Of a stretch of DNA of 64,000 nt, positions 40,179-48,910 are shown piece after piece; position 1 is the stretch's first letter, and every line of letters begins with the position of its first letter. The position numbers and the translations under genes were made by a program. The stretch comes from an uncultured Collinsella sp. (lineage in GTDB: Bacteria > Actinomycetota > Coriobacteriia > Coriobacteriales > Coriobacteriaceae). Below the pieces are notes generated by a model. That model searched no databases. It worked only from the letters and a program-made list of their open reading frames with translations, and was not told the DNA's origin. Where the stretch lies: NCBI GenBank assembly GCA_900540895.1, contig UQHV01000009.1, forward strand, positions 18,688 to 82,687, in the 5' to 3' direction.

Positions 40179-41198
40179 GTGGGGACCGCGATCGACATGG
40201 CATTTGACGGCGCGACGCTTGCCGCCTGTCCGCTTTCGGCACTGGTGCTCTCGTTCGCCTTCTACGGGTTTTGCGGCTGGGCATGGGAATCGACGGTCTG
40301 CGCCATGCTCAACCACGGACGCTTTGCCAACAGCGGCTTTTTGCTGGGACCGTGTTGCCCCATCTATGGCGCGGGCGGCATTGCCTGCTGGCTGCTGTTG
40401 CGCGGAATTCCTGACGCGTCGAGCCAGTTTGTCGCTGCAGCGCTCGTATGCAGCGTGATTGAGTACAGCGTGGGCGTGCTGCTGGAAAAAACAACAGGCG
40501 CTCGCTTTTGGGACTATTCGCACCTGCCGTTTAACCTGCACGGACGCATCTGTCTGTACTGGGCATGCGCGTTTGGCCTGGGTGCGTTGTGCATTTGTCG
40601 CGTGGTGGAGCCGGCGGTGTTGGGCCTGCTTGCCCATCTGCCGGTGCTGATTGTGCGGCTGTCCGCCTTTATCGTCGCGGTCGCGATGATGGTCGACGCG
40701 GTGTGCTCGTTGGCGAGCTGGCGGCGTCTGTCCGATCAGTTGGAGCGCGTCCGGGCCGACCTTGCCGACCGCATCAATGAGTCGCTTGCCGATGCGTCAG
40801 ACTCCATGCTCGAACGTATTCCCGATTCGGCGATCGACTCGGTGGCACAGACGCACATCCGCAGCCGTGCCGTTAACGCGTGGCTGGCGGAGCTGGGCGA
40901 CGCGACGCTCGATGCCCTGCGCGAGAAGGCTTCGATGCCGACGTTTATCTCGGATGGTGCTCGCGGCCTGGCGCTCGCTGCCCGCCGCGTGGCCGATGCC
41001 GCGCCGAGCATGCCGCGTCCGTCGCTCAGCCGTCGCCTTGCCGGTAAGCGCATGAGCCGTCCGGTACCGAGCGTGTCACTCAGTCGTCGTGACCTGCGCT
41101 TTTTCAATGCCTTCCCGCGTCTGCGCATCAATCGCTACGAAGGTGTCATTCGAGCAACTAATCTCCGCGACCGCGCCCACGAGCTGTTTCGGCGCTAG
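40179..41198 (+). CDS. CmpB-like (putative ABC transporter type IV) membrane protein
   Basis: A 339-residue protein. Residues ~15-175 hold five to six membrane helices with the conserved GWAWES and GFLLGPCCPIYGAGG motifs of the CmpB family (PF06541). Residues ~185-339 are a long cytoplasmic, helical, positively charged tail. Despite the family title, transport has not been shown for most members. The GTG at 40179 is 3 bases after the HD-protein stop, so the two are co-translated. Confidence 0.78.
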   Translation: MGTAIDMAFDGATLAACPLSALVLSFAFYGFCGWAWESTVCAMLNHGRFANSGFLLGPCCPIYGAGGIACWLLLRGIPDASSQFVAAALVCSVIEYSVGVLLEKTTGARFWDYSHLPFNLHGRICLYWACAFGLGALCICRVVEPAVLGLLAHLPVLIVRLSAFIVAVAMMVDAVCSLASWRRLSDQLERVRADLADRINESLADASDSMLERIPDSAIDSVAQTHIRSRAVNAWLAELGDATLDALREKASMPTFISDGARGLALAARRVADAAPSMPRPSLSRRLAGKRMSRPVPSVSLSRRDLRFFNAFPRLRINRYEGVIRATNLRDRAHELFRR

Positions 41199-41264
41199 CC
41201 GGGATGGGCGCGCTCACGGCTCCCTTGCTCGCGTATTTCCCGTTCGTTTCGCGTCCGTTGCCGC

Positions 41265-41371
41265 GCCGTTTCCAAGATTGCGGCGCCGTTGGAGACGGCA
41301 AGATCTGGGTCGAGCCGGTCGAGGAAGTTATCCGCATCCGTACCGGCGAACACGGCCCTTCTGCGGTGTAG
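41265..41371 (+). pseudogene. Remnant of a PII signalling protein gene (glnB/glnK C-terminus)
   Basis: In one frame 41282-41371 reads GAVGDGKIWVEPVEEVIRI followed by RTGEHGPSAV and a TAG stop. This is the C-terminal strand and tail of PII proteins (compare the family pattern GDGKIF...VIRIRTGE). Just upstream, in another frame, 41265-41281 reads AVSKIA, which fits the preceding PII helix, so a small deletion has shifted the frame. The rest of the ~110-residue gene is gone. A terminator follows, 17 bases after the stop. No ammonium transporter is nearby. Confidence 0.75.
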
Positions 41372-41387
41372 GGCAATCTTTCGCCTG

Positions 41388-41417
41388 ACGGGCGCGCCTC
41401 TCTCGGGGCGCGCCCGT
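41388..41417 (+). terminator. Terminator after the PII remnant
   Basis: ACGGGCGCGCC (41388-41398) pairs perfectly with GGCGCGCCCGT (41407-41417), followed by TCTCG. It probably once ended the PII gene and now ends the HD/CmpB operon. Confidence 0.65.
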
Positions 41418-41452
41418 TCTCGTCTACAATATCGTGCAGACGAAGGAGAGGC

Positions 41453-42316
41453 ATGCCCATGATCAAGATGTTTGCGAGTGACTTAGACGGAACGCTGTTG
41501 AATGCCCTGCACGAGGCAGACGGGACCATTCGCCGTGCCATTCGCGAGCTGACCGAGGCCGGCCTGCATGTGGTTCCCGCGACCGGACGCTCGACGCTGC
41601 CGATCGGCGAGCATGGCTTCACAGGTCTGGCACTCGACGCCTGCTGCTCCAACGGATCCATCGTGCGTGACAGCCATGGTGAGGTGCTCAAGACCTGGAC
41701 CATCGACCCGCAGGTTACCGAGGAGCTGCTCAAGGCGTTCCCGGACATTTGCTTCGACTGCTCCACGCCCGACGGCATGTTCTCGAGCGGCTCGTTCGAG
41801 ATGCACCAGGCGGGTTTTAAGAAGGACAGCCCCATCAAGCGCATCGTGATGCGTGGCATGCGTGCACGTGGCGGGTATCACGAGGAGCAGTATTTCGACC
41901 AGTCGATCGGTGACATCCTGCGCCACGATGTGTGCAAGATCAACTGCCGCGTGACCTCGCCCGAGCTGGAGCGCGACCTTAAGGCATATTTGGCCGAGCG
42001 ATCGGACCGCGTGGTCAACGCGCCGTTCGATCCGGTGATGTTCGAGATCACGGACGTGGCGTGCAACAAGGGCGAGAGCGTGGCCTGGCTGGCGGGCTAC
42101 TACGGTATTGCCGAGGATGAGGTCGCGGTCTACGGCGACGGCGGCAACGACATCGCCATGCTCAAGCGTTTCCGCCACAGCTACGCGACCAAAAACGCAA
42201 GCGATGCAGCCAAGGCCGCCGCGAGCGCGACCATCGGCAGCTGCATGGTCCACGCCGTCCCCAAACACATGCTCGCCACCATGCGCAAGCAAAACTCTCG
42301 CACCGTCATCGAATGA
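41453..42316 (+). CDS. Cof-type HAD-superfamily phosphatase
   Basis: A 287-residue HAD hydrolase of the Cof/IIB group. Motif I is ASDLDGTLL (Asp10 and Asp12), motif II is VPATGRS near residue 45, the C2B cap fills ~85-190, Lys in NKGESVAWLAG is near 208, and motif III/IV is VYGDGGNDIAML near 228. Members dephosphorylate sugar phosphates, nucleotides or cofactors such as FMN or PLP; the substrate here is unknown. AGGAGAGG precedes the ATG at 41453. Confidence 0.9.
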   Translation: MPMIKMFASDLDGTLLNALHEADGTIRRAIRELTEAGLHVVPATGRSTLPIGEHGFTGLALDACCSNGSIVRDSHGEVLKTWTIDPQVTEELLKAFPDICFDCSTPDGMFSSGSFEMHQAGFKKDSPIKRIVMRGMRARGGYHEEQYFDQSIGDILRHDVCKINCRVTSPELERDLKAYLAERSDRVVNAPFDPVMFEITDVACNKGESVAWLAGYYGIAEDEVAVYGDGGNDIAMLKRFRHSYATKNASDAAKAAASATIGSCMVHAVPKHMLATMRKQNSRTVIE

Positions 42317-42347
42317 TGTGACAAAAGGACTGTCTCTTCGTCACATC
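42315..42347. repeat. GTGAC-type short inverted repeat, possibly related to GGGACAGG units
   Basis: GATGTGAC (42315-42322) and GTCACATC (42340-42347) flank AAAAGGACTGTCTCTTC. The spacing and the AAAGGACTGTC core resemble a variant of the GGGACAGG family. It overlaps the stop of the HAD gene. Confidence 0.5.
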
Positions 42348-42371
42348 CAAAATATTGCCTTTACGTGTTGA

Positions 42372-42386
42372 TGCACACGGTGTGCA
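42372..42386 (+). promoter_or_regulatory. Dyad operator before the TetR-like regulator
   Basis: TGCACAC-G-GTGTGCA is a perfect 7-base dyad; a second partial one, GCACTGTGC, stands at 42396-42404. It overlaps a TTGATG/TAATAC promoter-like region 50-65 bases before the regulator's start. Fits autoregulation by a TetR-type dimer. Confidence 0.55.
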
Positions 42387-42437
42387 ATAATACTCGCACT
42401 GTGCAATAGCGCACAGGCTGAGTAACAAGGAGGACGC

Positions 42438-43148
42438 TTGTCCCAGCTCGAGAAATGCGATCGCCGGTCCCTTCGCTCGCAGCGTGCCCTTCGCCAGGCA
42501 CTTGCCAGCGAGCTTGCCGAAAGCGGCGACCTTTCGCGCATTAATGTCGCGTCGCTCACCGAGCGCGCTGGCCTTACGCGCCGCACGTTCTATTCGCACT
42601 ACCGCGATATCCCCGACTTTATCAATCAAATCGAGGACGGCTTGCTGGCCGAGATCCGTGAGCGTATTGAGCTCATCACCGCAGCTCAGCTGCCCGATCT
42701 CTATCACAACATCGATGAGCTCGAGCCGGCGCCCGGTTCGGTTGAGCTGCTGCGTTATCTTGCGGCCAACCGCGACTTAATCGGTGCGCTGCTGGGTCCG
42801 GGCGGCGACCAGGCCTTCATTAAAAGGATCATCGACACCGCTCGTGAGGCTGTGGTGCCGCGTGCGCAGACGGGCATTTTGGGCCTGGCGCTGGGCACGT
42901 TCTTTGACTACTACGTCACCTACGTCGTGAGTGCCGAGGTCGGCATGATTCAGCGCTGGTTTGAGCGTGGGCTCACCGAATCGCCCGAGGCCATGGCGCG
43001 CATTATGACGGTGCTCGCTTTTGTGCGCCCTGGTGACCTGTATGGCCAACCCATCGATATCAACGTGCCGGAATACGGCATGAAGCTATTGAACCTGCAG
43101 CTCGAGGACGCGGCCGACACCACCGCAGCCGTCGAGTCCAACAACTAA
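42438..43148 (+). CDS. TetR-family transcriptional regulator
   Basis: A 236-residue protein. Residues ~15-62 form a TetR-type HTH (RINVASLTERAGLTRRTFY, then SHYRDIPDF), and the remainder is an all-helical ligand/dimer domain with a TetR_C-like LAANRDLIGALLGPGGDQAF segment. The start is a TTG at 42438 directly after AAGGAGG. It is 11 bases upstream of the giant activase gene, so it probably controls that operon through the dyad at 42372-42386. The ligand may be an acyl-CoA or acid linked to the activase, but nothing in the sequence shows this. Confidence 0.85.
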   Translation: MSQLEKCDRRSLRSQRALRQALASELAESGDLSRINVASLTERAGLTRRTFYSHYRDIPDFINQIEDGLLAEIRERIELITAAQLPDLYHNIDELEPAPGSVELLRYLAANRDLIGALLGPGGDQAFIKRIIDTAREAVVPRAQTGILGLALGTFFDYYVTYVVSAEVGMIQRWFERGLTESPEAMARIMTVLAFVRPGDLYGQPIDINVPEYGMKLLNLQLEDAADTTAAVESNN

Positions 43149-43159
43149 GAGGAGAGACA

Positions 43160-46100
43160 ATGAGCAAACTCGTCGAGGGCATTAAAGACCGTATGGTCGC
43201 TGCCGCGCGTGAGGCTGCGCCCGCCGTGGTGGATGCCGCGCAGAAGGCCGCGACCGCAGCTGCCGAGAAAGTTGCCGAGGCAGTTGCCGATGCCAAGAAC
43301 GCGGCAGGGGAGACGTCCGTCGCTAGCGAGCCCGCCATCGCCGCTGAACCCGTAGCCGCCACCGCCGCCCACGCCCCCGAAGGCGCGATCTTCAACCCCG
43401 AGAACGCTCGTGGCAACCTGCACCTGGGCATCGACGTGGGCTCCACCACCGTCAAGCTCGCCGTGCTCAACGACGACAACCAGATCGTTTACGCCAAGTA
43501 CCAGCGCCACCACACCGACGTCCGTGCCTGCGCCCGTGACCTGTTCGAGGGCGCTGCGACCGTGCTGCCGACGGCCCAGATGACTTGCGCCATTACCGGC
43601 TCGGGCGGCCTGCTGCTGTCCCAGTGGCTCGACCTGGAGTTTGTCCAGGAGGTCATCGCCAGCAAGCGTGCCGTCGAGACCCTCATCCCGGCCACCGATG
43701 TCGCCATCGAGCTGGGCGGCGAGGACGCCAAGATCATCTACTTCGACAACGGCATCGAGCAGCGCATGAACGGCACCTGCGCCGGCGGCACGGGCGCGTT
43801 CATCGACCAGATGGCAACCCTGCTGCACACCGATGCCAGTGGCCTCAACAAGCTCGCGGCCAACGCCACCACCATCTATCCCATTGCCAGCCGCTGCGGC
43901 GTTTTTGCCAAGACCGACGTCCAGCCGCTGCTCAACGAGGGCGCCCGCCCCGAGGACGTGGCCGCCTCCATTTTCCAGGCTGTCGTGACCCAGACCATTT
44001 CGGGCCTGGCGTGTGGCCGTCCCATCCGCGGCAACGTTGCCTTCCTGGGCGGCCCGCTGCAGTACCTCTCCGAGCTGCGCCACCGCTTCTACCTCACGCT
44101 CAACCTGGACGAGGAGCACCGCATTGTGCCCCAAAACGCCCACCTGTTTGTGGCGAGCGGCGCCGCCATGGCGCACGAGTCCAACAAGCTCAGCACGTTC
44201 CCGCAGCTCATCGAGGCCATCGATGCCCTGGGCGACACGCAGGGTGCCGAGGTCGAGCGTCTGGATCCGCTCTTTGCCACTGACGAGGACTTTGCCGAGT
44301 TCAAGGGTCGCCACGACCAGGAAGTCGTCCCCAAGGGCAAGCTCGACGGCTACACCGGCCGCGTGTTCATCGGCATCGACGCCGGCTCCACCACCATGAA
44401 GGCCGCACTCGTGGGCGAGGACGGCCAGCTGCTGCACACCTGGTACGGCAACAACAACGGCGACATCCTAGGCACGGCCAAGGTCATCATGGCCGATTTC
44501 TACAACCATATCCCTGCCGGCTGCACCATCGGCCACGTGACCACTACCGGCTATGGCGAGGCACTGCTCATCGAAGCCCTCAAGGCCGACTCCGGCGAGA
44601 TCGAGACCGTTGCGCACCTGCGCGGCGCCAAGGCGTTCCTGCCCGGCGTCGAGTTTATTCTGGACATTGGCGGCCAGGACATGAAGTGCCTGCGCGTCAA
44701 GGACGGTGTAATCGAGCACATCATGCTCAACGAGGCCTGCTCGTCGGGTTGCGGTAGCTTTATCGAGAGCTTCGCCGTCTCTATGAACATGGACGTGCGC
44801 GCGTTCGCCGACGCTGCCATCCATGCCAAGGCCCCGGTCGACCTGGGCAGTCGCTGCACGGTCTTTATGAACTCGCGCGTCAAGCAGGCGCAAAAGGAAG
44901 GCGCCACGGTGGGCGACATTGCGGCCGGCCTGTCCTATTCCGTCATCAAGAACGCCTTGTTCAAGGTCATTAAGCTGCGCGACCCCAAGGAGATTGGCAG
45001 CCAAGTGATCGTCCAGGGCGGTACCTTTATGTCCGACGCTACGCTGCGTGCGTTTGAGCAGCTCACTGGCGTTCACGCCGTGCGTCCCGACATCGCCGGC
45101 TGCATGGGCGCCTATGGTGCGGCCTTGCTCGCCCGCGATCGCGCCGGCGCCGACGGCACCTCGACCATCCTTTCAGCCGAGGACATCGCGCGCCTCACCG
45201 TGACGCAAAAGCATGTCCGCTGCGGTCGCTGCTCCAACAACTGCCAGCTTACCGTCAACGACTTTGGCGGCGGTAGGCGCTTCATTACCGGCAACCGCTG
45301 CGAGAAGGGCGCCGGCCACAAAAAGCAGAAGACTGAGGCCCCCAACCTTTTCAAAAAGAAAAACGAGCTGCTCTTTAACCGCGAGATCCTGAGTCCCGAC
45401 GAGGCCCCGCGCGGCACCGTGGGTATCCCGCGCGCACTCAACATGTACGAGAACTACCCCTTCTGGCACGCGTTCTTTACGCGCCTGGGCTTTAGCGTGC
45501 AGCTGTCCGACCAGTCGAGCAAAAAGACCTACCAGGCGGGCATCGAGTCCATGCCGTCCGAGAGCGTGTGCTACCCGGCAAAGATGAGCCACGGCCATGT
45601 GATGAACCTCATCGACCGCGATGTCGACTTCATCTGGATGCCGTGCGTGCGCTGGGAGCGCAAGGAGGATCCGACGGCTGGCAACTGTTACAACTGCCCC
45701 ATCGTCATGAGCTACCCCACAGCGCTGGCGCTCAACATCGACGAGATTCGCGAACAGAACATCGAGTTCCTGTATCCGTTTGTGCCGTATCACGATAAGA
45801 CCGAGCTTAAGCGCCGTCTGTACCAGGTGCTCGCCGTCGACCGTGTGGCCGATGCGCAAGCCGGTCGCGGTCGCGTGCGCGGTCCCAAGATCACGCGCTC
45901 CGAGGTCGATGCCGCCGTCAACGCTGCTTTTGAGGCCGATGCGCGTTTCCACGAGGATATCCAGACCATGGGCGAGGAGGCTCTTAAGTGGGTCGAGGAC
46001 CATGGCGGTCACGGCATCGTGCTCGCCGGTCGTCCCTACCATAACGACCCCGAGATCAACCACGCCCTGCCCGAACTTATCTCGAGCTTTGGCTTTGCGG

Positions 46101-47947
46101 TCTTTACCGAGGATTCGCTTGCGCATCTGGTAAAGCCCGAGCGTCCGATTCGCGTCGTCGACCAGTGGATGTACCACAGCCGCCTGTACGCCGTCGCCCG
46201 TTTTGTGACGATGCGCAACGACCTGGACCTGATCCAGCTCAATTCCTTCGGCTGCGGCCTGGACGCTCTGACCACCGATCAGGTGCAGGAGATTCTGGAA
46301 GCCAGCGGCAAGATCTACACCGTGCTCAAGATCGACGAGGTGTCTAACCTGGGTGCCGCGCGCATCCGCATCCGCTCGCTCATGGCAGCGCTCAAGGACC
46401 AGGAGGCCGAGCGCCTGGCCGATGCCACGGCCGCGGGCGAGGCCTACGAGCAAGGCGATGCCGCGCCGGTGGCGCCCTCCACGGATGCCCCCGCGTTCGC
46501 GAGCCGCAAGTACACGTTTGAGGCGCAGCGTGAGAGTGCTTCGACCGCGTGGCCCAAGGTGCCCTTTACCGAGCAGATGCGCGAGGAGGGCTACACCATC
46601 CTGTGCCCGCAGATGGCGCCGATTCACTTTGACCTGGTCAAAGAGGTGTTCCGCGGTGCCGGCTACAACTTGGAGCTGCTGCCCTCAACCGATCACGACG
46701 CCGTCGAGGCTGGCCTGCGCTATGTGAACAATGACATTTGCTATCCGTCGATCCTGGTAACGGGTCAGATTATGGAGGCCATCGAGAGCGGTCGGTACGA
46801 TCTGTCCAAGACGGCCGTGGTTATCAGCCAAACCGGCGGCGGCTGCCGTGCCACCAACTACATCGCGCTCATCCGCAAGGCTCTGCGCGAGAGCGGCCAC
46901 CCCGAGATCCCGGTGATCTCGCTTTCGGCCGTGGCGCTGGGCGAGGACAACCCCGGCTTTAAGATTACGCCGGCGTTGCTTAAGCAGGCAGTCTACGCGG
47001 TGCTCTTTGGCGACGTGATGATGCAGATGCTCTATCGCTGCCGTCCGTACGAGGCCACGCCCGGTGCTGCCAACGCACTCTACGAGGAGTACATGGCGCG
47101 CGCCCGCAAGCTGGCGCCTAAGTTCAACCGTCACAACTACACCAAGCTGTGCCGCGAGGCCATCCACGCGTTCGACACCATGCCGCTTGTGGGCGAGGGC
47201 ACCAAGCCGCGCGTGGGCGTGGTCGGCGAGATCTTGGTCAAGTTCCACCCCACGGCTAACAACCATGTGGTCGATGTGATCGAGCGCGAGGGCTGCGAGG
47301 CCGTGGTGCCGGGCCTGCTCGACTTCTTCCTGTACTCCATGAGCAATGCCGAGCTGCAGAAGGACGAGCTGGGAAGCTCTGCCACTACGCGCGCGGGCAT
47401 GCAAGCGCTTATTAAGCTCGTGGACTGGATGCGTACGCCGGTGGAGGAGATGCTCGAAAAGTCCCGCCGCTTTGAGGCGCCCGAGCGCATCGGCACCATG
47501 GCGGACAAGGCCCGCACGGTGCTTTCGGTGTGCAACAACATGGGCGAGGGTTGGTTGCTCACGGCCGAGATGCTCGACCTGATCGATCACGGTGCGCCCA
47601 ACATCATCTGCACGCAGCCCTTTGCGTGCCTGCCTAACCACGTGGTGGGCAAGGCCGTGATCAAGGAGCTGCGCCGTCAGCACCCCGAGAGCAATATCGT
47701 CGCGGTGGACTACGACCCCGGCGCGTCCGAGGTCAACCAGCTCAACCGCATTAAGCTCATGATCAGCGTGGCGAAGGAGAACATGCGCGCCGGTAAGGGC
47801 TTTAAGCTCGAGAAGGTGGCGCCGCTCGCGATGGACGAGGTCACCGGCCAGATGCGCGCCCATGACGGCTGCGTGAGCTGCGGACCTGCCAGCGAGGAGG
47901 CCGTGGCATCGGTCGCCAAGCGTCTGGGGCGCGGCATTAAGAAGTAA
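43160..47947 (+). CDS. Giant 2-hydroxyacyl-CoA dehydratase activase-like fusion protein
   Basis: A 1595-residue cytosolic protein. Residues 1-80 are Ala/Lys-rich and probably coiled. Two BadF/BadG/BcrA-type ATPase (ASKHA) domains follow: the first from GIDVGSTTVKLA near 88 with LGGEDAKII and GTCAGGTGAFID, the second from GIDAGSTTMKAA near 404 with IGGQDMK and EACSSGCGSFIES. Around 684 is a cysteine cluster, CGRCSNNCQ. From ~754 on comes a DUF2229/HgdB-like region (VGIPRALNMYENYPFW, CYPAK) with many cysteines, ending in CVSCGP. Activases of this type use ATP to drive low-potential electrons through a shared [4Fe-4S] cluster; here activase and dehydratase-like parts are joined. The reaction and substrate are unknown, and no HgdA/B pair is nearby. 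Confidence 0.85.
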   Translation: MSKLVEGIKDRMVAAAREAAPAVVDAAQKAATAAAEKVAEAVADAKNAAGETSVASEPAIAAEPVAATAAHAPEGAIFNPENARGNLHLGIDVGSTTVKLAVLNDDNQIVYAKYQRHHTDVRACARDLFEGAATVLPTAQMTCAITGSGGLLLSQWLDLEFVQEVIASKRAVETLIPATDVAIELGGEDAKIIYFDNGIEQRMNGTCAGGTGAFIDQMATLLHTDASGLNKLAANATTIYPIASRCGVFAKTDVQPLLNEGARPEDVAASIFQAVVTQTISGLACGRPIRGNVAFLGGPLQYLSELRHRFYLTLNLDEEHRIVPQNAHLFVASGAAMAHESNKLSTFPQLIEAIDALGDTQGAEVERLDPLFATDEDFAEFKGRHDQEVVPKGKLDGYTGRVFIGIDAGSTTMKAALVGEDGQLLHTWYGNNNGDILGTAKVIMADFYNHIPAGCTIGHVTTTGYGEALLIEALKADSGEIETVAHLRGAKAFLPGVEFILDIGGQDMKCLRVKDGVIEHIMLNEACSSGCGSFIESFAVSMNMDVRAFADAAIHAKAPVDLGSRCTVFMNSRVKQAQKEGATVGDIAAGLSYSVIKNALFKVIKLRDPKEIGSQVIVQGGTFMSDATLRAFEQLTGVHAVRPDIAGCMGAYGAALLARDRAGADGTSTILSAEDIARLTVTQKHVRCGRCSNNCQLTVNDFGGGRRFITGNRCEKGAGHKKQKTEAPNLFKKKNELLFNREILSPDEAPRGTVGIPRALNMYENYPFWHAFFTRLGFSVQLSDQSSKKTYQAGIESMPSESVCYPAKMSHGHVMNLIDRDVDFIWMPCVRWERKEDPTAGNCYNCPIVMSYPTALALNIDEIREQNIEFLYPFVPYHDKTELKRRLYQVLAVDRVADAQAGRGRVRGPKITRSEVDAAVNAAFEADARFHEDIQTMGEEALKWVEDHGGHGIVLAGRPYHNDPEINHALPELISSFGFAVFTEDSLAHLVKPERPIRVVDQWMYHSRLYAVARFVTMRNDLDLIQLNSFGCGLDALTTDQVQEILEASGKIYTVLKIDEVSNLGAARIRIRSLMAALKDQEAERLADATAAGEAYEQGDAAPVAPSTDAPAFASRKYTFEAQRESASTAWPKVPFTEQMREEGYTILCPQMAPIHFDLVKEVFRGAGYNLELLPSTDHDAVEAGLRYVNNDICYPSILVTGQIMEAIESGRYDLSKTAVVISQTGGGCRATNYIALIRKALRESGHPEIPVISLSAVALGEDNPGFKITPALLKQAVYAVLFGDVMMQMLYRCRPYEATPGAANALYEEYMARARKLAPKFNRHNYTKLCREAIHAFDTMPLVGEGTKPRVGVVGEILVKFHPTANNHVVDVIEREGCEAVVPGLLDFFLYSMSNAELQKDELGSSATTRAGMQALIKLVDWMRTPVEEMLEKSRRFEAPERIGTMADKARTVLSVCNNMGEGWLLTAEMLDLIDHGAPNIICTQPFACLPNHVVGKAVIKELRRQHPESNIVAVDYDPGASEVNQLNRIKLMISVAKENMRAGKGFKLEKVAPLAMDEVTGQMRAHDGCVSCGPASEEAVASVAKRLGRGIKK

Positions 47948-47975
47948 CTGGCCTGCTATGGGCTAGATGTGAGAC

Positions 47976-48012
47976 AAACGGGTGGTAGCCGTGCCGGCTA
48001 CCACCCGTTTTT
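47976..48012 (+). terminator. Rho-independent terminator of the activase operon
   Basis: AAACGGGTGGTAGCC (47976-47990) pairs with GGCTACCACCCGTTT (47996-48010), followed by TT. The long perfect stem is 29 bases after the stop. Confidence 0.9.
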
Positions 48013-48064
48013 GCTGGACATATGTTGCGCAAACGCCCCAGCTATCACCCCTTGCGAACTTAGA

Positions 48065-48195
48065 TTTCGGAAGTATGCGGCAAAATCTGAATAGGCCGAG
48101 CACGCTTGGTATGCCCAAGCTCTGTACCTGCGATTTTATTGGCGAAAAACCGGGGTGTGCTCGAGAGTTCCGGAATTTGCCGCATACTTCCGAAA
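48065..48195. repeat. Long inverted repeat with 20-base perfect arms
   Basis: Arms 48065-48084 and 48176-48195 are perfect inverted copies (core GGAAGTATGCGGC). CGAGCAC/GTGCTCG pairs further inside. It lies in the 543-base gap 47948-48490; the remainder of the gap, 48196-48490, shows no gene and no structure I can support. Confidence 0.7.
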
Positions 48196-48490
48196 ACGAC
48201 GTCTCGGTGGCACAAAAAATCGCCCTCGGCGCCCTGAGATAATGAACAGATGTAGCCGTTCGCCGTTAATTACCGTCCGTTTATAGAACCCATTCCCAGC
48301 GCTCGGCCTCCTTGATCAAAAGGGGATGGAGGAAAACAGATCATCGCATTCCTGCGTCCCTTGTGCGTCTTGCGGCTAACAGCTCCGGCTGCCGCGAGCC
48401 TAAGCTGGCCTTAAGGGGCGTTTGTTAAGCTTCGAGTCAAAATTGGACAGGGCTTGGCAAGTGCCCTGAAATATGAAGGAAACGGCAGCG

Positions 48491-48910
48491 ATGAAATTCT
48501 TCGATGGTGACGACGCGGGATCGAGTAACGAAGGCGGCTGGCCGCTCACGCGCCGTGTTGCCCTTGCGGGCACGGCGGCGGGCGCGTTTGCCCTTGCAGG
48601 CGCCGGCCTTATGGGTTGCTCCGCTACGGGGGCTGGCGCGAGTGATGCCTCATCTTCAGACGACGAACTCACCGACGAACAGAAGAAGCTCCATAAGCAG
48701 GTCGTTGCGACCTACGACGTCGAGAAGCAAGCAGCCATCAAAGACCAGCTCGATGCTGATTACGCCGCAGACAGCTTCGACAAAACTGCCCCGTTTGTCA
48801 AAGCCGATCCCTTTGGTGCCGACCCCCTGAGTTGCTACGTGCGTTTTGCAACATCCCGCGCCGGCATCACTTCACGTCAAATTCCACGCGATCGAGTTCA
48901 GGCACGTTGA
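48491..48910 (+). pseudogene. Truncated Tat lipoprotein, N-terminus of an arylsulfotransferase-like protein
   Basis: The frame encodes a Tat/lipoprotein signal (Arg21-Arg22, hydrophobic stretch, GLMGC with Cys43), a Ser/Asp-rich linker and a charged helical segment. Then comes VKADPFGADPLSCYVRF, which resembles the start of the arylsulfotransferase N-terminal domain (pattern NPYG..PL.A...F). It stops ~20 residues later, and its end overlaps the convergent DUF389 gene by 44 bases. The catalytic beta-propeller of ~500 residues is missing, so this is most likely a decayed gene cut by a deletion. A small intact lipoprotein is the alternative. Confidence 0.6.
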
